Shown: piece by piece, positions 22,001-34,084 of the stretch
Position numbering within the stretch: position 1 is the first letter of the stretch
How the letters are laid out: each line of letters opens with the position of its first letter
Notes under the pieces: model-generated
Databases searched by the model: none
What the model was told of the DNA's origin: nothing
The model's input: only the letters and a program-made list of their open reading frames with translations
Program-made: the position numbers and the translations under genes
NCBI RefSeq assembly: GCF_026210795.1
Contig: NC_089448.1
Coordinates: 2,976,001 to 3,040,000, forward strand
Direction: 5' to 3'
Source of the DNA: Rhizophagus irregularis
Taxonomy: Eukaryota > Glomeromycota > Glomeromycetes > Glomerales > Glomeraceae
DNA length: 64,000 nucleotides

Positions 22001-23103
22001 GTATTACATTATAATACTAAATTTTTCTATTTAAACAAACTCATTTGTCCCGGTGCGAAGCAACGGATAACTGCTAGTATTTTATTATAATTATATGATA
22101 TTTTCTAATAAAGTTATTCAAGTATAATTTATAATGTTTATCCTTATTTTATATTGCCAATATTTAAAGTAGTAATTAAAATTTGAACATTTTAAACATA
22201 ATATTTTTTTTATATTATAAATTAACTTGCAACATTTTTGTACGCATGATTTGAAATCAAGAAATTCTTTTATAACAAAAGTGGAATCGAATTTAAAAAA
22301 ATTGGCTATGTATAAATATAAAATTAATCAATTATAAATATATTAAATATATATTTTTTATGTACAGTATTAATTTTTTTACTTATAATGAACATTTTGA
22401 TTTGACTTTTGCTAATATTATAACAATATTTTCTCTTTATTATTTTGCAAATTTATTTATCCAAATGATAATGGGTATCACAATAAAGTCAATTAACATC
22501 ATATACCGATAATGATACCGATACCGATTTTAAACACCGATAATATATCGATTAACATACCGATTAATAAAGAAGAAATTTTTTTGTATTCTGCTGATTT
22601 TATTAAATTTTTAAGCGTTAAAGTAATTATTTATGAAATCTTATAGTTTTTAAAATTATGGAGCGTATAAAAATTTCAAATTTATTTTTGTATGGACCGT
22701 GCGTTTGATAATGCAAAGAATTTATTATGAAGCGCAATTGAATTAAATTAGTGAAATGTAAGGTGATTATTTTATTGTAAATAGAAATGATTGACATTAC
22801 TTTTTTCTATTCATCCTATTTACCGCAGCTTGTCATTATGGAAAAAAGTGGTTTTCTTTGTCAGCCACACAATCATCAAACACAATATATCTAAATTCGA
22901 TATTAACATTCCCTTATATATATGTTTTATTAAAATATATAAATAAGGTTTAATAACGAGTATTTAAAATATTTTACATGATTTGGTTATTTTTAAATAA
23001 GAAACTTTTGTGATATTTTCAAATTATCAATTAAATGGAAAAAACAATGAAATTTTTTTTTATTAAAGGAACATCCCTTTTTATATTTTTTACTTAAGGG
23101 TAG
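19100..23103. other. A+T-rich intergenic region
   Basis: No gene is supported. A block with ATAAATAATTTGAATTGTG occurs at 20031 and 20757. At 20485-20600 a unit like TTTAGTGAGAACTTTTT...TTATTGAGATTTTTTTT repeats two to three times. 20900-21260 is strongly T-rich on this strand and contains a 7-bp hairpin (CGGTCTT/AAGACCG, 21035-21050). A Helitron-like end is listed separately. At 22507-22565 the motif ACCGAT recurs five or six times. Confidence 0.5.
22049..22078 (+). mobile_element. Probable Helitron 3' terminus
   Basis: An interrupted hairpin (CCCGGTGCGAAGCAACGG, 22049-22066) is followed by ATAACTG and CTAGT (22074-22078). A GC-rich hairpin ten or so bases before CTAG(T) in otherwise A+T-rich DNA is the hallmark of Helitron 3' ends, and Helitrons are known to be abundant in Rhizophagus. 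The 5' TC end was not found, so the element's length is unknown, and no Rep/helicase gene lies upstream. Confidence 0.5.
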
Positions 23104-25140
23104 AGTATCCTCCCTAGTTTTATTTTATTTTATTTTATTTTAAAGATATGGACATGACTGGAGCCAAACGATACATAAAGACAAACATAAACTACTAGTC
23201 TAATAAATCCTAAATTAAAGATAGTGCCCAACCTCTCTGGAGGAGCCAGAAAAAGTCGCCCTGCCCGTTATTTAAAAAATAACTGTGGGCATAGCCTACG
23301 TCGTGAAAGAACAAGATAAAGAAAAACTCGCAGAAAAAAAATTAAAATTAAAATTACAAATAGAAGAAAAAATTATAAAAATCTAACTCTAAGCTACTAG
23401 GTTGCCGGATAAACGAGGACCATCCGCCAGAATGTAAGAAATTACAAGTACACAAGATCAACCACATCGGTGGATGCGGAGTATTGGTCAGACGAGAAGT
23501 AAGGCGTGAAAAGGATGATTGTCCTGTACAGGGAGTATGGCTGAAGATGAAGGTCTCTTCAGGACGTGTAATGAGTTGCGATTTTGTGGACTGGACGTAG
23601 AGGAAACAGTTGGTGCAATCCTAGGCTGAGTAGTTCTTAATCGCAATTTCTTGCGTTTGTTGTTGCGTTTGGGACGTTTTTGTTTCTTAGTAATACCATT
23701 CCTTCACTCCTAAATACGTAAATGGGTGCATTGTCGTGGCCATATTTGTTTATATAGATGTTCATGTAAGGAAAGTAGAAAATCCCATATAATGGTACGG
23801 GTAAGTTTATCATTAAAGGTGAAAGAACGGATTAAATTGTATAAGTTTTGAGGAATTAATTGATGTAAAATCAAATAAATTTGATGATTAAAATAATTAT
23901 TATTATCAATAGGAGAAAATAATTCGTAAGAATTAATTGAAGGTAAAATTGAAGAATTAGAGGAGACATTTGAGTCTATTAATTTGAAAAGAATACTTTT
24001 GTGATGATCCAGAGTAGTGTTGATAAAGGGAAAAAGGTTGGCACAAAATCCCAAGTGATCATTAGAATCAGGTTGATCCAAGCAAAAAGGGATGCCAGTT
24101 GCCGGGTATAAGTCAGAGTAATGTTTTAAAAGAATATCGCCGCAAGGAAGGATATGATTAAGTGATTTAATTTTGAAAGCATCATATGCTGATTTGGTAG
24201 TACTACATATGTCAGAAGTTGAATTATAGTGTAGCCATGATTGAGTTAATGGCCAATGTATGAAGGTGATAGGAAACCGATCGAAAATAGGAATCAGTGA
24301 AGAATTTCCAAGGAAATTGTCAAAAGTATGACAATCTGTGACAGAGTGACAAAATTTCCTGATGTTGCGATCGAGGGGCGCAATTGAGGCCCAAAGCGGG
24401 GTCATCAAAGAGCCCGGAAGTTGAGTAGGATTGATTTCGATAGGAGGTAAAGAACGAGCCATATTGGAGAAATTATCTGCCATGTCATTGAGTCGGTCAT
24501 CAGAGTGGGCTTTGACTTTATGAAGAGAGACCAACAATTGTTTCTTGTTAATTAATGTGTCTATTAAACGCCATGAAATATTATTATTACATTTCAAAAG
24601 TTGACGAATTGATGTCAGTTTGTTGGTGACTTTGTGAAAGGTATCAATCACATTAAGGGAGTCAGTGTAAATGTCGACTTTGCTCCCATTCGGGACTGAA
24701 ATAATAGTCGTGAGAAGGGCATAAACCTCAGCCTTAGTTGAGGATGGATTAAACGATAAAGCATCCATGAAGGCCACAGGCGGAATGGATGTAGTATCAG
24801 AATAATTTGAAACTTCTATCCAAGCAAAACCCATTTGCGTAGTAGTATTAATCTCAGAGTTAAATTTGGAAAAAGAACCATCTGTATAAAAATAAAAGTT
24901 TTTTGAGTATCAAATTATTTAGCTAAATCTATTAAACGATTAATAGTGTCAGGATTTTCTAACATAATATTATTAATAAAATAAGGTGAAGAAAGGTCTA
25001 AATTTATATTCAAAAATTTTTATGAATTAAATTCGAATTAGAATCTAAATTTGATAAAATGGGAATATTTGTAGGTAAAACATTGGGAACAATTAAATTA
25101 TGTTTGTTAAAAATATTGAACGCTAGTATCCTCCCTAGTT
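23104..25140 (-). mobile_element. 5'-truncated LINE retrotransposon with 16-bp target duplication
   Basis: The exact direct repeat AGTATCCTCCCTAGTT stands at 23104-23119 and 25125-25140. Between them is a 2005-bp element read on the minus strand, ending in a short tail of TTTTA units on the plus strand (about 23120-23145), as expected for target-primed reverse transcription. The content is the 3' part of a LINE: an RNase H domain and a C-terminal region, then about 560 bp without a clear gene. Most of the reverse transcriptase is missing, which fits 5' truncation on insertion. Confidence 0.88.
23710..24900 (-). pseudogene. LINE-encoded RNase H domain and C-terminal region (truncated polyprotein)
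   Basis: The minus-strand frame is open from about 24908 to 23710. It starts with FYTDGSF (first catalytic Asp), then TKAEVYALL (Glu), DIYTDSLNVI (second Asp) and NDMADN (last Asp), so the four RNase H acidic residues are present. About 250 further residues hold several His/Cys (for example CHSVTDCHTF) but no domain I can name. Upstream the reading is broken: a stop and a one-base shift separate it from short open segments that would end the reverse transcriptase. RNase H would remove RNA from RNA-DNA hybrids in retrotransposition. The copy is 5'-truncated and cannot be autonomous. Confidence 0.75.
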
Positions 25141-25749
25141 AAATTTTACTCCACTGGGGTTTGTGTCATGTGCCAGATAAACAACCGGTTAAATAATTTA
25201 CCGGTATATGAAATCAGTCATTGTGTAACATTTAAGACATAGGGAAACAAAGATAATAAATAAATCTAATATTATTTAAAATACCATATCCCAAGATCGT
25301 ATCGCTCAGATCGGAAAAAAAATTAACCGGTCAAACCGCAGTTACAATTGAGCACAATTTGTATAGCTCGATCGGATCATATCATAAGCCACGCGTCACG
25401 TTAGTTTATCAAAATCGATCAGAGGCGAACACCTATTTTCATGGATCAGTTTGACTGACCGCTGATCGTTTTTGTAACCAATCATTTAGGGGCACATTTT
25501 GCGATCAATCCGGTCCAATAGTTTTAAAACATCATACAAAAGTTTCAAACCAAAAATTATAAATAAGGAGGATATTTTAAGTCAAAAAATAGAAGTTCAA
25601 ACCGTGGCTTTTTAACCATATAGGTTTTTTATGTTAGGTATTACGAAAGTTCATATTGTACCAAGAATGGTATTACAGAGTTTTTTTTTTTGGACATTTG
25701 CTATATGGCGATCACCACGCCCTTTTTTTTTTAGCCCTTTTTTTTTTAA
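25141..25749. other. Intergenic stretch richer in G+C
   Basis: No open frame. It has several ACCGGT and CGATCGG/GATCAG-type motifs (25185-25205, 25310-25400, 25425-25470), unlike the flanking A+T DNA, and may be an old unrecognised repeat. It ends in T and A runs that form the target of the next element. Confidence 0.45.
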
Positions 25750-26477
25750 AAAAAAAAATTTTTTCTTTTTATTTTTATTTTTATTTTTATTAATGGGTTC
25801 CAGTTAGAAACCTAACATGGACGCGATTATAAGTAGAAAATTACATATAAGTTAAAATTGACAAAAATACTAACTAAACTACACGCGAAAATAATCTACT
25901 CAAACCGGTGGGCAATTAACAGGAAGAAGGTATAATGTGAGATACTAAAATTAGACCCCACAACACAAAAACCCAGATAACGCCACTGCCTCCCATACTC
26001 TCGCCTAGGTAAACCTAAGTTTTGGTAAGTTGAAGCCCGTACCCCGCAGATTATCAAACTGAACCGCCAGCCCCTGGTTGGAAAAATCCCCCCACACTGG
26101 TCGATAAAAATAAATTCTCCAAGTGACTATATTACCAGAGTTAATAAACTACCTAAGAGTAAACTAAAGGGGAACTTTTTAGTGTCGTGCAATCCCCGAA
26201 AGGACACCCACCTCATTTCGAACGATCCCTCCAATCTAAACTAAACCGCAGAAAAAAACCCATGATAGTCCAAACATGTGCCACCTTGACCTCACCTGAC
26301 CAAAAACTGATCACCAAGATCTGCACCCCCCTTAAATTACACCCAACTCTCTCAAAAGAAAAGATCTACAAACCACCTGATGTCGATCAATTTTGGGATA
26401 CCCCCCTACCCCCCAGAAAAACTCCAAAAAGCAGAAGGCAAAAAAGAAAGACGAGAAAAAAAAATTTTTTCTTTTTA
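25750..26477 (-). mobile_element. Short retroelement-like insertion with about 22-bp target duplication
   Basis: The sequence A9-T6-C-T5-A occurs at 25750-25771 and 26456-26477, bounding 684 bp. Just inside the left copy are three ATTTTT units (25771-25790), which on the minus strand would be the A-rich tail of a LINE or SINE. The body is far richer in G+C, with many CCCC runs, than its surroundings. The plus strand has a basic Pro-rich open frame at 26187-26489, antisense to the proposed orientation; I do not recognise it. The duplication is low in complexity, so support is weaker than for the first LINE. Confidence 0.6.
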
Positions 26478-26671
26478 ACACCCAGATAATCATTTGTCAT
26501 AAATTTACAACAATTGTGGATATTTTTTATGTTGATCATTTGTTGATCATTGTCAAAAATTTTAACTCCGGCAAGAAATTTTTTGAATTTCAAGAAATTC
26601 TCTGTTGCCAATCATTCCCTAATTTACTATTGATCTAGCCATTTTGGTAAAAAAAGGTTCATTTAATCTTT

Positions 26672-26716
26672 AAGTACTTAGTACTTAGTACTAAGTACTT
26701 AGTACAGTACAGTACA
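26672..26716. repeat. Palindromic AGTACTTAGTACT microsatellite
   Basis: Tandem copies of AAGTACTTAGTAC, itself palindromic, followed by three GTACA steps. It could form a cruciform. Confidence 0.85.
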
Positions 26717-27339
26717 TTGAACAATCATTATGGAAACTTTTTGCGCTGAGTTCTTCTGTGCTACTAAAAATCATTATTGACTTGATAGATCATGAAGAAA
26801 TTTACATTTCTTACTTTTATGTTGATTATCAAAAAATTTTTTTACACGAACAAAAAAAATTTCTAATATTTTCTAGTGAAATTAATTAATTATTTTATTA
26901 GAAAAAAAATCAAAAAAAAAATGGGAACTATTTAATTTTAAGCAAAGATATTATTTATTTTAGCAATAAATTAAAAAAAAATTTTTTATTTTACGGGATA
27001 AAAAAATATGAACATTTTTAATTTTAATTTAACGTGGTAACACAGGCAATTAATTGATTTACATTTTCGCATTTTTTTTATGAAAATTATTAATAAAAAA
27101 CGTTTTTACAACATTTTTGTTAAAACAATTAAAAAACATTTACCTACTTTTTTTAAATAGGTCACTTTTTATAATTTTTTAATAATAGAATAAATTGAGC
27201 AATTTTTATTAAAATAATAAAAATTTTTTTAATTTAGAAAAAGAAATTGGCCAATTTTCTATTGAAAAATAAATTTTTTTTTTCAATTTTTATAAAAAAA
27301 ATTGCCCAATTTTTTATCATAAAAAAACTAGCAGCTACT

Positions 27340-29880
27340 TACTGTTAATTAACACCATATACCAATATATTATTATTAAAAAAAATCACCAAAAAATTTT
27401 ATCATATCTATTGTCCTATAAAAAATTTTCTGGGTAAATTCCAATAAATGATCATTTTTCTAGTTTTCATTCCAAAAGAACTCCAATATGTGATCAATTT
27501 TCTAAAAATTTTTTATAGGATTGTTATTAAAAAAAAAAGAAACTTTTTTACAAATCTCATTAAATATAATCTATAGTTATAAAAAATTTTTATTAATGGT
27601 AACTAAAAAGAATCTTACTAAAACATTAATTATCTATTATCAATCTATCATTAATTAAATAGAAAAAAATCTTGGAAAATATTTTTCATAATGATCTATT
27701 ACTAAAAATAATCCAAAGATTTTTTTATATGCATCTATTAGCAATATCAATCAATTATTATTAAAAAAAATCTCAAATAAATTTATTATATCTGTCTATT
27801 TTACTACCAATAAATTTGTCATTAAAAAGATCTCAGAAATTTTTTTATACTAATCTATTGAATCTATTGTTATTAGAAAAAGTCCCAGGGAATTTTTTTA
27901 GATCCATTATATTATACCAATTTATTGTTATTAAAAAAATCTCTAAATAATTAAAACAAATAAAAATATTAAATAAATTAGCATATTTTTTATTATTTAT
28001 ATATAATTAAAAATAATAACAATTACTCCTTCTTTTAAATAATACCATTATTTAACATTTTTCTATATGCAATTTTACAATTACTAGTATTTAAACAACT
28101 AAGGATATAAATTCATAATGATGGCATGTAAACAATTTACTCTAATCTAGTATTTAAAATATCATCAACTATGTCAATAGGATTAAATTCTATATTTCTT
28201 TATAGTATTAGGTATATTTAGTTCTTCACACAATCCATTTTCTCCATCCTGAAAGATTGGATTTTGTAAATCTATAAAATCTTAGTAGTAGTATATGGCG
28301 ATGTGTTAAATTTCGAATTTAAAAAATTTAAAAGCAGTTTTCAAATAAAAAAAAAAGTTTATATTAATGTTAAGTATATTAAGTTTAAAAGTAGTTACAA
28401 TTATATAAAGTCTAAAAAATATAAAAGTAATTACATAAAAAGTTCAAGTCTAAAAGTCTAAAAATTCCATATGGCAAAAGTCATTTATGGCACCATACAA
28501 CAATGTGACAGGATGGTCGGGATGTTGAAAAAAATGACATAACTACCTAAGGTTCAAAAGTCTGCACCACTACTAAAAAACAATCATTAACTTAATAAGT
28601 TAATAATAGTCTATTACCAATCTACTACTGTTATTAAAAAAGAGTCTCAAGAATTTTTATTATATCTATTTATTGTCTACTGGTATTAAAAAAAAAATTA
28701 CCAAAACTTTTATCATATCTATTGTTATTAAATAAAAAAAAAATCACAGAAAATTCTATATCTATATATTGTACTATAAAACCCCAGAAAATTTTTTTAT
28801 ATCTATCTATTGTATTATACTGATCTATTATTATTAAAAAATGATTCCAAAAATTTTTTATACTTATTGTTACAGTATTGTTACTAAAAAAAATATCAGA
28901 ACAAAGAATTTTCCATCTATTATATTCTGATAGAAAACTTATTTTACCAAATTATTTTTTTTTTACCACCTATTATATTAAAAAATTCCAGAAAATTCTT
29001 TTTTATACCATACTGATCTATTGTATTAAAAAAAATCCCAGAAATTTTTTTTGTATCCATTATACTATATTGATCTATTGACTCTAGTCTACTTCAGAAT
29101 TAATTGATTGGCATTTTGATCACAAAAACTAAAAACTAACAAAAATTTGCGATTAAAGTTCAATTTTGAGCAGATGATTTATTGATCGTGATAAACTATT
29201 AACCAACCAATTAATTAGTATTTTGTTGTTTTTGTTTATTTCTGTCAGTATTATCTACTTGATCAAAACGATCTACGTTTTTGGTGGTTCACGTTGAACG
29301 GTCAGTTGGTCATAATTTTTAGTGTAACTGATCAAAAATCACGATCAAAAGTAGAAAAAAAAATTCAGAAAATTTCTTTATATCTATCTATTATATATAC
29401 TATACCAATCTATTATTAAAAAAAATCCCAGGAAATTTTTTATATCTATCTATTGTATTATCCTAATCTATTGTTATTAAGAAAAGATTCCAAAAAATCA
29501 TTTATACCTATCTATTCTACTATACTCATCTATTTTTACTAAAAAAAAAACACAAAGAATTTTCTCTCTATTATGCTATACCAATTAATTTGTCATAAAT
29601 CTCAGAAATTATTTTTTTACAAACTTATTGTATTAAAAAAATTCCAGCAAACTTTTTATATCTATCCATTATTCTATTGACTCTATTGTTAAAAAAAATC
29701 TCAAAATATATTTATACCAATCTATTATTAAAAAAATTCCAAAAAATTTTTTATATCTATTCATTTTACTATACCAATCTAATATAAAAAAAATCCTAGA
29801 AAAATTTTTTTATATCTATCTATTGTATACACTGATCTATTCTTATTAAAAAATGATTTCAAAACTTTATCAGTAAATTT
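27340..29880 (+). repeat. Degenerate A+T-rich tandem array, about 50-70 bp unit
   Basis: Dozens of loose copies share the order ATCTATTGTATTATACCAATC, TATTGTTATTAAAAAAA, TC(C/T)CAGAAAATTTTTTATA. Blocks lie at about 27340-27960, 28590-29090 and 29370-29880. They are separated by non-repeat stretches at 27960-28590 and 29090-29370, the latter richer in GATCA motifs. Any open frame inside, such as 28878-29081, is an artefact of the repeat. Confidence 0.8.
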
Positions 29881-30119
29881 CAAAGCAAAAAAGTGCTTTG
29901 AGCTTTTTTTAAAAAATTAAATTAATATTTTTTTGTTGTTTATTTGAATTAATAAATACCACTTTCCTATACTAAACATATAAGTAAAAAAATTTTAATA
30001 TTTTTTTTTTTATATTAACCAAATTAATTAATCAGCTATGATCAGTAAGATTATTAATATTATTATTGAATCAACCTCTAATTTTTAGCATAAATTTTAT
30101 TTTCAGCATAAAACTCACA

Positions 30120-30688
30120 GATCCAAATGCACACTAATTTTTTATTAAAAAAAACGGATCATCAGATTTTTTAATAAAAAATTTGGTTCATTTTTATTAA
30201 AAAAAAATCAGTTTTTTTTGTTAAAAAAAAACATCAACATACCGATTTTTTTAACAAAAATCGTTTCATTTATTAAAAAAAAAATCAGTTTTATTAAAAA
30301 AAAATCGGTAGTCTATTTTTTCATTAAAAAAAACTGATATACCAATTTTTTTTGTTCATTTTTTATTAAAAAATGAAAAAATCATCAGATTTTTTAATAA
30401 AAATCAGTTTTTTTCATTGAAAAAAACTGAAATACCAATTTTTTTTTAATAAAATCGGTTCATTTTTTATTAAAAAATGGATCATTAGATTTTTTAATAA
30501 AAAATTGGTTCATTTTTATTAAAAAAAAAACTAAGACCGATTTTTTTAAAATCAGTTCATTTTTTATTAAAAAAAATTGGTCTATTTTTCATTAAAAAAA
30601 CTGATATACCGATTTTTTTCAATAAAAATTGGTTCATTTTTATGTATTAAAAAAAATCGGTCTATTTTTCATAAAAAAAACTGATATA
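30120..30688. repeat. Palindromic AATCGG/CCGATT tandem array, left part
   Basis: Units of about 85-100 bp alternate AAAAAATCGGTTCATTTTT and its reverse, with the link ACTGATATACC(A/G)ATTTTTT. The array is cut at 30687-30688 by the pogo element and resumes at 33321. Confidence 0.85.
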
Positions 30689-33320
30689 CCGTTGGCCACT
30701 GCATAAAGTACCCCGGGTCTTAATCAAGAACTCGGTTTTTTAAATTGATTAGTACCCATGGGTACTTTGTGAGGAACCGGGTACTATTTGTGGGGGGATA
30801 TTATATAAGGGGGATATTATATAAGGGTTATTATATAACGGGCCGCTTACGTTATACTGCGGTATTGTGATCACAAATTTTGTAATATAAATAAATCAAT
30901 CAAATCAAACGATTAATAAAATTTATTTCATCTATTTCGTTGTTCTGAACATATATTTATTTCTAAAAAATATAAAAATAAAATTTTTTTGAAACAAATA
31001 TGGCATTTCGTCAAAATCAAAAATTTAGAAATTGGCTATAAGAAACGAGAAAATTTTCCAGAGTAGATGTCAATACTTCTTTTTTGAGTTATCATCCGTG
31101 ATGTTCATGATACCCTCCTTGATAAAGCAGATCCTATTACCCCCTATTTACCTACTTCGAACCTTGAAAAAAAACGCGAAATTTTTGAAATATCATTTAC
31201 TTTTAGTCTCTTATATAGTATCCTAAAAATGCCAAAGGGAAATTTTGGTGCACGACGAGCAATAAATACACAAAAAAAGCGTCGACAATGGAATGCTCGC
31301 GAAAAGTTGATGGTTGTGTTCTATCATGAAAATGGACATAGTATTCGGGCAACTGCAAATAAGTATGGGATTGAACCAAAACAGGTTCGCGACTGGAAAA
31401 ATAAAAAAACTAACTTGATGTGTGCGGCTCCATATGTTCAAAAACTTAATATTGGTGCACGACCAAAATATCCACAACTTGAAGAGGAACTTTTGGAGTG
31501 GGTTCGTGACCTAAGAAGACAATTAAAAACTGTAACCAGATATATGATTGGTGCAAAAGCTCGAAGTTTGGCTCATAAACAAGAATACCGTTCCCAGTAT
31601 CCTGATATTCATAAATGTCAATTTTCACATAAGTGGGTGGATGGATTTATGTCCCGTCATTCGTTGGTAAACCGCCGACGCACTACAGTTGCACAAAGAT
31701 TACCTGAGGAATATAACGAACAACAACAAAATTTTTTATCATACCTTCTTTATCTACGAACTGAGCATAACTATCCTTTAAATTTGATTGGCAACATGGA
31801 TGAAACCCCTATGGCATTCAATTTGCCAAGTCAAACAACCATTGAAGAACGTGGAAAACGAACAGTCTCAATCCTTACAACAGGCCATGAACGTACCCAT
31901 TTTACAGTAACCCTTGCTTGCCTTGCAGATGGCACTAAGCTTCCTCCACTAATCATTTTTAAGTTAGTTAAAGTACCACGAGAGCAGTTTCCAGATGGTA
32001 TATATGTTCATGCAAATCCAACTGGCTGGATGGATGAGAAAGAAATGATTTGGTGGGTGGAAAATGTGTGGCGACGAAGGGCTAATTTAGGTTCAAATCC
32101 ACGTTCACTTCTCGTTCTTGATTCATTTACTGCTCATAGGACAGATCCTGTAAAACGTCGTTTTAAAGAGAAAAATACAGATATGGCTGTAATTCCGGGT
32201 GGTTTAACCTCACGTTTACAACCATTAGATGTGTCCTTGAATAAAGCATTTAAAGCAAAGGTTGTTAGATATTATGAATTTAAAATAAATATTATCTGCG
32301 AATATTAATAAATTTTTTTTATTTTATTTTTATAGGTTCGTCATGTTTATAACAAATGGATGGACGAGGCTATAAAAGAATACACACCTTCAGGCAAGAT
32401 TAAACGTCCATCATACTCATTAGTAGCATCCTGGGTTAAAGAAGCATGGGATAATATTGATCCTATAATGATACGACGGTCCTTCAAGTGCTGTGGAATC
32501 TCCACGGAGGTAGATGGTTCTGAAGACAAATATATTTTTGATTTTGAGAGAGTATCAGGTAAAAAAGGTGCACAAGTAATCAATATTGACGAAGAAGAGG
32601 GAGAAAATGATGAAAGTGATGAAGAAAGTGGTGGAGAAAGTGGTGGAGAAAGTAGTGAAGAAAGTGGTGAAGAAAGTGGTAAAGAAAGTGGTGAAAAAAG
32701 CGGTGAAGAAAGTGGTGAGGAAAGTGGTGAAGAAAGTGGTAAAGAAAGTGGTGAAAAAAGCGGTGAAGAAAGTGGTGAGGAAAGTGGTGAGGAAAGTGAA
32801 AATAATTCAGAAAGTGGATATTATGATAATGAAGAGGGAAATTATGTAAACATTTGGGACTAGTTGAAGGAAATATCAGATAAAACAAATAAACTTTAGA
32901 AGTACTTGTATTTCAATATACCCGTGTATAAAGTTGTAACAAAAAATTATTTTTGAAATAAAGATAAAAAAATTACAAAACACGATTTTTGCATTTATAT
33001 AAAGAGATCCGATGTTACCGTACAGAACATGAGTAGCTATTTTTAAGGGATCGTGTAACTAACGTTAACTAAACTAAGGTGTATCACGAGAGCATTTTAA
33101 CTCCTTATAGTATTAAAGCAAACATTACAACTTTCCTTATTTTACAAATCATTGATATAATTGATATAGTACCCGGGTCTTAATCAATTTTAACAACATT
33201 TGACTTTGAAAAGTACCCGGGTACTATACATGGACAGATCACAAAGGGTGGTGAATAATACCCGGGTCTTAATCACGGGGGGTATTATTTTTGGGGGGTA
33301 CTTTATGCAGTGGCCAACGG
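30689..33320 (+). mobile_element. Complete pogo-type (Tc1/mariner superfamily) DNA transposon
   Basis: A 2632-bp element with perfect 26-bp terminal inverted repeats, 30689-30714 and 33295-33320, starting CCGTTGGCCACTGC. It is flanked by TA at 30687-30688 and 33321-33322, the standard target duplication of the superfamily. Subterminal copies of TACCCGGGTCTTAATCA lie at about 30708-30725, 33171-33187 and 33262-33279, likely transposase sites; GATATTATATAAGGG repeats follow at 30797-30838. Inside is one transposase gene with an intron. Identical ends and an open gene suggest recent, perhaps current, activity. Confidence 0.95.
31229..32863 (+). CDS. Pogo-type transposase (DDD)
   Basis: Exon 1 is 31229-32260 or 32263 and exon 2 is 32336-32863. 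The acceptor TTTTTATAG is clear, but the donor could be GTTGTT at 32261 or GTTAGA at 32264; both keep the frame and give 519-520 residues. The protein cuts and pastes the element in the nucleus. Residues 21-57 form a helix-turn-helix (SIRATANKYGIEPKQVRDW) and about 80-155 a CENP-B-like DNA-binding domain. The DDE domain has D191 in GNMDETP, D298 in LVLDSFTAH and D334 in LQPLDVSLNKAF, the DDD form usual for pogo. The C-terminal tail (about residues 420-505) is acidic, with GEESGKES-type repeats. No lesions are visible. The first ATG with strong coding character is 31229; upstream frames lack support. Confidence 0.93.
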
Positions 33321-33720
33321 TACCAATTTTTTTTAATAAAATTGGTTCATTAACACAGATAATCATTCGCATATTTTCTGCAAAAAATGGATATTCCAAT
33401 TTTTTTTAATAAAATCAGTTTTACTTTCATTAAAAAAAAATTGGTAGTCCAATTTTTTAATAGTTTTTTTATAAATAAAAACTGATATACTGATTTTTCT
33501 TAATAAAATCAGTATTATTTTCATTAAAAAAATCGGTAGTCCGATTTTTTAATAGAATCAGTTTTTTTACTAAAAAAAAAACTTATATACCAATTTTTTA
33601 ATAAAATCGGTTTTACTTTCATTAAAAAAAAATCAGTAGTCCGATTTTTTAATAAAATCAGTTTTTTTATTAAAAAAAACTATATACTGATTTTTATTAA
33701 AAACCATGATAGAACGATTT
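33321..33720. repeat. Palindromic AATCGG/CCGATT tandem array, right part
   Basis: Continuation of the array at 30120-30688. Removing the transposon and one TA joins ACTGATATA to CCAATTTTTT, which exactly restores a normal unit such as that near 30330. Confidence 0.85.
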
Positions 33721-34084
33721 TTTTATTTTTTTATTAATATAATCTGATTCGGACCTATCAGATCGGACACCAGTTCGAATCAGAACAAATCTTAATCCAA
33801 TCCGATCTATGCGGAATCTTAGCTGTAATGCTGGAAAAATTTAGATCAGATAATCAGATCAGATAATCTTTTTTTACTTTGATGAAGTAAAATGGTGAGT
33901 CTCGTAATATTTTATTACGAAACTCTAATTTTTTTTCTAAAAAAATTTGAAACTTTTATTTTAAAAAACATTTTTACCATTTTATATAATATATTATAAG
34001 TATTTCAACTTGTAAAGTTACAGGTATTTTGTACAGTTAATAGTACACAAGTTTTTAAATTTTTTTTACTTTCACATATTGATT

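Noticed and set aside
31032-31226. 64-codon frame just upstream of the pogo transposase
   Set aside because: Different frame, no splice link, and pogo transposases normally start at the helix-turn-helix; 31229 gives a full-length protein.
32580-32888. His/Phe-rich minus-strand frame and Lys/Val-rich plus-strand frame
   Set aside because: Shadows of the Ser-Gly-Glu repeat coding tail of the pogo transposase.
33760-33790. GTTCGAATC resembling a tRNA T-loop
   Set aside because: No acceptor stem, D arm or anticodon arm can be folded around it.
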